Below, piece after piece: positions 57,587 through 64,000 of a stretch of 64,000 bases of DNA. Positions within the stretch are counted from its first letter, which is position 1; every line of letters begins with the position of its first letter. Where the stretch lies: assembly GCA_039654915.1 (NCBI GenBank), contig CM077600.1, positions 35,828,992-35,892,991 of the forward strand, read 5' to 3'. The translations under genes and the position numbers were made by a program. This stretch comes from Aquilaria yunnanensis. Its lineage: Eukaryota; Streptophyta; Magnoliopsida; Malvales; Thymelaeaceae. A model generated the notes under the pieces. That model searched no databases, was not told the DNA's origin, and worked only from the letters and a program-made list of their open reading frames with translations.

Positions 57587-60404
57587 TCTTTTACAATTTT
57601 TGCTATTTGGTCATAAACGTAAATTCAGCCTTTTTGCGTTTGTCAATGAAAATAAATTCAATCTGGTTAAATCAAGTTGGGTTTTATCGAAGTTCTGATA
57701 TTTCAAAACCAGGCTCTTTGGTCAACGGGAATGAGCCAGCTTAGCCCTTCGCATGTACCATCACGGCATCACCATGTGATATCACTCACTTTGACCGTAC
57801 ATATACAGATAATAAAACAGTAGATTGCACCTCTCACCCCTAAAGAATGTAAATTGTTGTTTAATAATCACTTAAGTACCAATGGTTGCTTATTTATCCT
57901 TGAACTACACCTAATGTTACAATCTATGGCCTTTTGCCAGGTTGACCTTATGTTGATTGTTAGGGACCTGACATCGCATTCTACTGACTATCTATTGAAC
58001 ATAAAAAAACGTAAAGTTTCATTGGGGTGAAGATATATATAATTCAGTAATTGATGTTTTACCCATTAATATTGTACTACCATTGAGACCAGCAATAGAA
58101 AAAAACTTTTTTTATATTTAAACAGAAAAAAAAAATGATAATTTAAACTATTCACTATTATCATGCTATTATTAAAAAGATTGAATTTACTCAAAAATTA
58201 GTTACTAATCAATTTTAATTAAAATTTTTTATGGGTCAAATGGTGAATAGAAAGTCACTTCAAATCCCCAACAAATTAACAATTTAGGGATGGATGCCAT
58301 GCTTGCACACATTAAGTGTAATTTAGGGATGAAGCAGCAACAATTGATACTTTGGAGATGGTCAAGCAACAACAGGCATATTTTAGGAATGGTTGGTGCA
58401 ATAAGTATAATTGAGGTTCAAATTTTTAACAATTTCACCATCATACTTTAACGTTTGTTGCACATAAGTCACTGCATCAAAATTCTGCTGAATATATGTT
58501 AGTAATTTTTTCAGTGGTCACACGTGCATAGCTGCAGTTGTGCACCTGTTGATGAAGCGTAAAGGCCCCTCTTTGGAGTCACTTGTCCACACAATAAACT
58601 ATGAAAAAACATTGAAGCTACAGGTTTGGAATATGTATTTTACTGGGCGACATGATTGGAATTGGAAATATCGCAAAAAGAGCTAATGATCTTTGATTAG
58701 ATAGGGTATGGGCATGGCCTAGCCGAAGCCGGCGGCTTTTAGATTTTTCTGCCGTTAATTTCAGAATACATTATGAAAATGAAATGAAATAGGAGAAATA
58801 ACATGAGTGAACTGAACAGTTCAAGGTCTGCTTCTCCTTCATGATGAGAGTGATGATCTCACGCTCACTGTTTTCGTATAAGACCAAGTCAATGATCGCC
58901 ATTGGCAGAGCATATCTGACTTTTTGGTTCACGCCAAAAGCCAGTCAAAAGCACCACTCTCACAACTTTAGCTCGGGAAAGGGTCGCTCTCATATTCCCC
59001 TATACTTTCTTTTTTCGCCCAAAAAACAATAGTACTGATAATGAAAGAAGGAGAATAGATTGTCAAGGTTACACTAATAGAATTGACTTCAGTGGATCTC
59101 ATTATCCTAACGAAGGAAACCAACTTAATTTGAAAACCTCCTGTCCAACACGAAACCTTTTTTTTTTGAAGATTTCTCTTATTTGCTTCTAAATGTGTCC
59201 ATTATATTGGATTAATGTAAAAAGTCAGCTAAGCTGGCTAAGTCAGCTCTATTTATAAATAACATTATCAGATATAACAGACTTAGATAGAATCTAGTCC
59301 AAATTATAATAAGTTAGCACCCAACGTAAAAGAGCTAACACCCTCTGACTAGGTCAAATGAGGTTTCTTTGGCCTGCTCTATTACATATGTTTATCTCTC
59401 TATTTTTCTCCATAGAAATCACCTGAATTAATTCAGGTTTCATTTCCAGAGGCATACCTCCTAATAATGGCAAGCAGATCATACATAGAACAAGAATGAC
59501 TACAAACAATCTTCCACGATTTTGTCTACAACTTCTATATTTCCTAAATTTTCTCTAATCTTCTACAATTTATGGGATTCTCTCACGATTTGCCCTCCAT
59601 AACCATCGTAACAGCTTGGCTATAAAAGACAATTTTGTCGGCCAAACGATGTAAGTCGAGCAAAAACCGCATGAGTCACAACCACTCACAACTACACTCT
59701 CTTTTTCTCCTTATTATCTTTGACAAAAACTGATTTAAGTATTTAAGGGTCCTCTTTATGAACATACACATTAGAGGCTTTCTAACGTCATATTTTAGTG
59801 TAGGAAGTTATGGCACTTTCCCGTACCAACTTAGCGATAACTTTATGTGGTAGCCATCACTTGACTTTGAAGAGGAAATGTTAATTTGCTTCTCTGTCAC
59901 TCTAAAGATGTTGTAGTAGAAGAGGAAATTGTAGTTGAGTGGCCACGGTAGGTCCATAAAAACTTGTAACATACTGAATTTTGGGATTAGATTAGACGTC
60001 ACACTTTTATCCCTCACCTACATAACTTTCTCATTTTATCTTTGAAATTAAAATGACGTGTGGCAAGATCTCGCGGCAGCTGGGGATAGAACGGGAGATG
60101 AGAATAAAACAACTTATTTCTTACATTCTAGTGCCTAACTCTTTCATTTACATCCCTTATTCTCCAGGTTCTCATGAAGGGATGATAGACAGTTTAATCG
60201 TTAGATTTAGGTGAAGACCTGACTGCTCAATTTTATCCGTCAACCCAAAATGCGATGACAGAAGTAAAGTTTACAATTTCCCTAATTCTCTCGTGCTCTA
60301 TTATTATAAGGTGCAAAAGAGGATGAGGAATTGCATGCCCATCACAAAATCGGCATTGTTAGAAATTGATGTCGATTTTGAAACACACACACACACACAC
60401 TTCT
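57587..60404. other. Intergenic DNA
   Basis: No gene is supported over 2.8 kb. Frames at 57517-57744, 58841-59032 and 59808-60017 have no recognised domain. Composition is more balanced than in other gaps around 58500-59100 and 59600-60250, so unrecognised exons or UTRs cannot be excluded. Confidence 0.4.
60382..60400. repeat. (CA)9 microsatellite
   Basis: About nine perfect CA units immediately upstream of the SINE-like sequence. Confidence 0.9.
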
Positions 60405-60500
60405 GTCTCAGTACAACTCAGCTCAGCTGGCAAGAAGATACTGCCCTAACAACCACCAGGGGCAGGGCTTTGAATCCCACCTCATCTTTGTCCACTAAAG
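60405..60500 (+). repeat. Possible tRNA-derived SINE head
   Basis: A-box-like CAGCTCAGCTGGCAAGA at about 60419-60435 is followed about 30 bases later by a B-box-like GGGCTTTGAATCCCACC at about 60465-60481. This spacing and wording matches RNA polymerase III promoters of plant SINE heads rather than a functional tRNA, since no cloverleaf acceptor stem can be formed. No poly(A) tail was identified. Confidence 0.5.
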
Positions 60501-61361
60501 AGAAAAAATTAAGTTGTGGCTCGCAAACCCTTCAGGTTTTGAGGAACAAACAAATTAACATCTACTAAAATATCCTTATTTATAAATGTTCATGAGTACC
60601 AAAAGAGAAACAAAAAACAAAAGGAAGCATCTGATCGTCTGAATTATTGAGCGCTTAGACCGTGAAAGCTTGAATGCCTGCATGAAGCTCTGGGCATTCA
60701 TGACCTGGGATGCTGCTCGACATAAAGGACATTTTGTCGTAGATTCAATGACGAACCAAAAGAGAACACACATCCCATCAATACATTTTGTTGAGAAATT
60801 TTAGGACTGGAAAGCGGTAACCCTACTTGAATTGACATTTTTTGAAGCATGAACTCGCCACAACATTAGCAGAGTTTAAAAACAACGACGAGTGTACGAA
60901 TATCTTTTGGCCAAGGTCTTCCAGAAGAAAGCTGTTGCACTGAATTCCATTCTCCATTATCTAACGGGATCTACAATATTAAATCATAACTGTGAAACTA
61001 AACCAGAAAACTAGAAATGGTTCAGTAGAATACATTTCATTGCGGCTCCTTGGCACAGCTTCATATTTAGCTGCTATAGCACAAACAGGCCCCCTCACAA
61101 CCATGCACTTCACAGATCAGATGACTTGAGTAATTGGCCATCTGTTGCACCTTACCAATTTCCAGAAGACTTTCCAGGTCAAGAAAAATCTAGCTGCCAA
61201 ACATAGAAACAGCGGTTGGTGCATATGCCCTATATGAGAGGTAAATAAAACTTTATCTCTTACCTCGGTATCAGGCAAGACATACAGCAGAAATCACATA
61301 AATGGGTCAAAGCCAGAAACTGAACTAATGAGAAATGCATGACATAAGGATAAGTGATAAC
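60501..61361 (-). other. Probable 3' UTR and downstream region of the gene ending at 61362
   Basis: No coding sequence is recognised. If the exon at 61362-61451 is real, the minus-strand sequence below 61362 is its 3' UTR. Composition is balanced and includes no mobile element that I recognise. Confidence 0.35.
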
Positions 61362-61451
61362 CTACCACTTTGAACTGCAATCACTGTGGAACTCAGAGAT
61401 GAGCTCTTTCAGTTCATCTGCAATGGCTTTGTAGCAGAAAAAGAATTGCTC
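61362..61451 (-). CDS. Probable last coding exon of an unidentified gene
   Basis: On the minus strand a clean acceptor (TATTTGTAG) is followed by 29 codons reading EQFFFCYKAIADELKELISE, then FHSDCSSKW and a TAG. The text is helix-like with alternating acidic and hydrophobic residues and does not look random. I do not recognise the family. The codon phase at the acceptor is assumed to be zero. Upstream exons would lie at higher coordinates, beyond Copia element 2, which would then sit in an intron in antisense orientation. The exon could instead continue through a donor at GTGGTAGGTT. Confidence 0.45.
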   Translation of the reverse strand, partial: EQFFFCYKAIADELKELISEFHSDCSSKW

Positions 61452-61848
61452 CTACAAATAATAGAGAACATGTCAGTTAACAACGCATAAATTGGATTGC
61501 AGGTGCTGATGTGGAGGAGAACAACAGGCATGGACAATAATCATAGGGCCGGGGCATCTTTATTCATTTAAAATACACCACCAACTGGATCCTGAAAACA
61601 GGGTTCCGAGGAAGGGCAGGACAATTGATTCTTTTCCTGGATGCTAAAAAGTAGTAATAACTAGCAGAATTTTCAAACAAACTGACAACAGTGCCAACTG
61701 TTTTCTCTTTCTAACTTCTAGAGCCAGTCTAACAACAACTAGTCAGGCCAAAAAAATTTTAGAACTGCCTACTAATATGTTGGCAGTTGAATAACAAGAC
61801 AAAGTAGTACCATCCCCCAGATACGACATCATAGATGGTTCAAGTCAC
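61452..61848. other. Probable intron sequence before Copia element 2
   Basis: No exon is recognised in this interval. If the exon at 61362-61451 is real this is its upstream intron. Confidence 0.35.
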
Positions 61849-62002
61849 TGTTATGGAATATTATATTATAGGAAGGATAATATTTCTTTCTTTATTCCTA
61901 GGGATTTCATTCCTTGTATTCCTCTCCCATCTAATATATAAAGGTCATATGAGGGTCTTGTATTATCTAGCCCTCAGTTTCTCCTCCTATTATTCTTTAA
62001 CA
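61849..62002 (+). repeat. 5' LTR of Copia element 2
   Basis: It starts TGTTATGGAATATT and ends TTCTTTAACA. It shares the ATATATAAAGG TATA-like text with element 1. Confidence 0.92.
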
Positions 62003-62014
62003 TGGTATCAGAGC
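62003..62014 (+). other. Primer-binding site of Copia element 2
   Basis: TGGTATCAGAGC directly follows the LTR, identical to the site at 23560. Confidence 0.92.
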
Positions 62015-62400
62015 CATAACCTAATCTCAGCACTTTCCGCAGCCACTCCACCCAAACCACCTTCCGTAACTTTCTGTTAGCTGCTGCCCTTTTCAGAAAA
62101 CCAGCAACCACCCAGAACACAGAGACAATCAGGAGGCGCCGGTGACCAGAACAACACCGGCACGTTGCCGGAAAATCACCCACGCGCCGGCGTGTGGGAG
62201 TCACGTGCCGCCGTCTGGCGACGGCAGTTCAATGGGTTTGATCGGTTTTTTTGTCCTAAACAAGTTTTTGGTCTTCATTTACATTTATTATAACCAGAAG
62301 TTGAGTTTCTTTGTTCTTCAGTCGTTTTTAGTCAGTCGGTACATCATCAGCTCAGTTTTCTGTTAGTTTCTAATACTATCAGCCATCAATAATCAGAAAC

Positions 62401-63478
62401 ATGTCAGGACCTGATAACAAAAGTCCTCAAGGGAGTTTTCTGCCGGTCATTGTCCCACCAGCAGGCAACCCCACGCAGTTCAACAATTTGCGGATTGCCA
62501 AACAGTGTTTGAATGGTAATAACTACTCATTTTGGGCTAAGAATGTGGAGTTGTATTTTACAGGTTAAAGAAGGATATCTCATCTTACTGACGATCCTCA
62601 AGCATCCGAGAGTTGGAAGGCTGATGATGCACAATTGCTCCATATCCTTTTTTATGAACTTGAAATTTCAGCTCTATTTTCTCATGTTCGAACCTGTAAA
62701 CAAGCTTGGGAGTATGCTAAACTTTTATATTTCAGTAATATCTTTCGTATATATGAGGTTTCTGTTGAAGTGTTTCAGTCCAAACAGGGAGACAGTCTTC
62801 TTGAATATTTTGCAAAGGTGAAACATACATTGGAAGAAATGAATCCTTTGTTTCCTATTACCCCTGATGTCAAAGAGATGCAACGTCAGAGAGAGCAGTT
62901 GGTGCTTATGACATTTTTGGCAGGACTAAAACCTGAATTTAAACCAGTTCGGTCCCAGATTCTTGGCGGAATAGAGCTTCCTTCATTATCTGAAGTTTTC
63001 GTAAGACTTTCTTGCACTATTATAAAGGAAAGTTCAGCAATCAATAATTCTGACCGGTCTACCATTGCAATACAACCCAGCCCACAAGCAAAGGGTGGTC
63101 GTAGAGGATGCAATAGTTGTAGTGGTCGTGGCAACAAAGGTGGACGTGGTAGAGGTTCATGGTTGCACTGCATATATTGTGATAGAGATGGGCATGAGGA
63201 TGAGACTTGTTGGGATAAGTACCGAGCTCTGCGAACAGCACATTTTGCATCACATGAGGAGTCATCTTCAGTTATAGCCCCACAGCAGTCTGTCATGATA
63301 TCTCAGGAAGAGTATACTAAGTACCTGCAATATCAGTCCGTACAGCAGGCTTCCACTTTTTCTATGGCTTCTGTTGTTCATCGAGATAACCCAACAGCTT
63401 GTTATTCCTCTGACCTTCCTATAAATCAACTCTGGTTATTGGATTCTGGTTCCACTGACCACATTTCAGGTAAAATAA
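62401..63478 (+). pseudogene. Copia element 2 gag and protease
   Basis: It begins MSGPDNKSP and stays close to element 1 without its early frameshifts. A TAA at 62566-62568 stands where element 1 has CAA. After that the frame is readable to the end: the zinc knuckle C-I-Y-C-D-R-D-G-H-x4-T-C-W keeps the standard G-H at about 63168-63210, and the protease motif LDSGSTDHISG is at about 63440-63470. Apart from the stop I saw only an in-frame 6-base loss near 62655, so this copy is less decayed than element 1. Confidence 0.88.
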
Positions 63479-64000
63479 CCAATTTTGAACATATTTCTTC
63501 TTTACCAGTATCTAATAAAAAACTCACCATTGCAGATGGATCCACCACCATCATTAAAGGTTTTGGACCCACCCATCTTTGTCACTATCTCACTTTACCA
63601 TCTACTTTATTCGTTTCAAATTTTCCTTTCAACCTTATGTCTATAAATAAACTAACCAAACAACTAAATTGCTCAGTTTGTTTATTCTCTGATCATGTCA
63701 TTATCCAGAATTTGAGGAGCAAGAAGACAATTGAAGAAAGGCATAAATCGAATAGAATGTACTATCTCGATAGACTGCAGTCATTAGTTGCTTGTCATAT
63801 ATCGGTCTCACCTCAATTAGTTCATAGTCGTTTGGGTCATCCATCTTTAGTAAATCTCAAGAAGCTTGTTCCAGAGTTGGTTTCAACCTCTAATTTAGAT
63901 TGTAAGTCGTGTCAACTAGGGAAGCATCATCGTGATCCCTACGTTCCTCGAGTCAATAAAAGGGTTGAAAAACTTTTTATGCTAGTTCATATAGATATTT
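63479..64000 (+). pseudogene. Copia element 2 pol, integrase start (partial)
   Basis: The frame continues from the protease through ADGSTTIIKGFG into the integrase zinc site LVHSRLGHPSL (63819 on) and C-K-S-C (63901 on), then ends with LVHIDI at the window edge. No stop is seen in this part. Listed as a pseudogene because of the stop in gag. Confidence 0.85.

Larger units (their letters stand above)
61849..64000 (+). mobile_element. Copia element 2, same family as 23372-28845, cut by the window end
   Basis: It opens with a 154-bp LTR (TGTTATGG...TTTAACA) and the same TGGTATCAGAGC primer site, then a 398-base leader without the foreign segment of element 1, gag, protease and the start of integrase. 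It runs off the window at 64000 within the integrase catalytic core. The LTR is shorter than those of element 1 because a block near its middle is missing. A left-flank target duplication cannot be tested without the right end. Confidence 0.93.

Noticed and set aside
60405..60500. Functional tRNA gene
   Set aside because: Box A and box B resemble a tRNA, but no acceptor stem or anticodon arm pairs properly; a SINE head is more likely.
61974..62366. Open frames at the LTR-leader junctions of the Copia elements
   Set aside because: They translate LTR and leader sequence upstream of gag and are not expected proteins.

Overview
The window is nuclear DNA of a flowering plant, most likely a dicot. 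The evidence is spliced genes with GT-AG introns, an intronless organellar tyrosyl-tRNA synthetase, a dicot-type (type I) sucrose transporter, and many plant mobile elements (Copia, large-LTR elements probably Ty3/gypsy, TRIM, Mutator-like, Stowaway-like, LINE and tRNA-derived SINE-like) in an AT-rich background. The species cannot be named from sequence alone. Three host genes are well supported, all on the minus strand: a sucrose/H+ symporter (3968-5782, 3 coding exons, 496 aa), an organellar tyrosyl-tRNA synthetase (21102-22643, one exon, 513 aa), and a PSK-SIMULATOR-type DUF3475/DUF668 protein (30259-41601, 12 coding exons, 542 aa). All exon junctions of the two spliced genes were read by eye and keep frame. 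A probable last exon of a fourth, unidentified minus-strand gene lies at 61362-61451. A broken receptor-like cytoplasmic kinase fragment lies at 43601-43800. The three main genes have unrelated roles (phloem sugar transport, organellar translation, peptide-hormone growth signalling), with no sign of an operon or biosynthetic cluster. 

Layout: 1-3.4 kb, AT-rich DNA and an internally deleted Copia element. 4-6 kb, sucrose transporter and its promoter. 8.3-9.5 kb, a Stowaway-like element abutting a SINE-like sequence. 11.3-13.9 kb, a solo LTR with a perfect 5-bp target-site duplication (TSD). 16-18 kb, a decayed DNA-element-like region and a LINE fragment. 21-23 kb, tyrosyl-tRNA synthetase. 23.4-28.8 kb, a complete but dead Copia element whose leader carries about 500 bp of foreign sequence. 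30-42 kb, the PSI-type gene with repeat-filled introns. 43.6 kb, kinase fragment. 45.5-47.1 kb, a TRIM-like element whose first LTR holds a Mutator-like element with a perfect 9-bp TSD. 50-51.4 kb, a second LINE ruin. 52.6-56.2 kb, a second solo LTR of the same family as the first, again with a perfect 5-bp TSD. 57.3 kb, a small MITE. 60.4 kb, a SINE-like sequence. 61.8 kb to the window end, a second Copia copy of the 23-kb family, cut off by the window. 

The most unusual signal is in the two solo LTRs. They carry six copies, in three sequence versions, of a roughly 40-bp three-helix palindrome with constant spacing. The versions differ by paired changes that keep all three helices intact, which looks like selected RNA or DNA structure rather than chance. 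Also notable are five G or C homopolymers of 17-26 bases, the nested MULE-in-TRIM insertion, and the foreign segment in the Copia leader.
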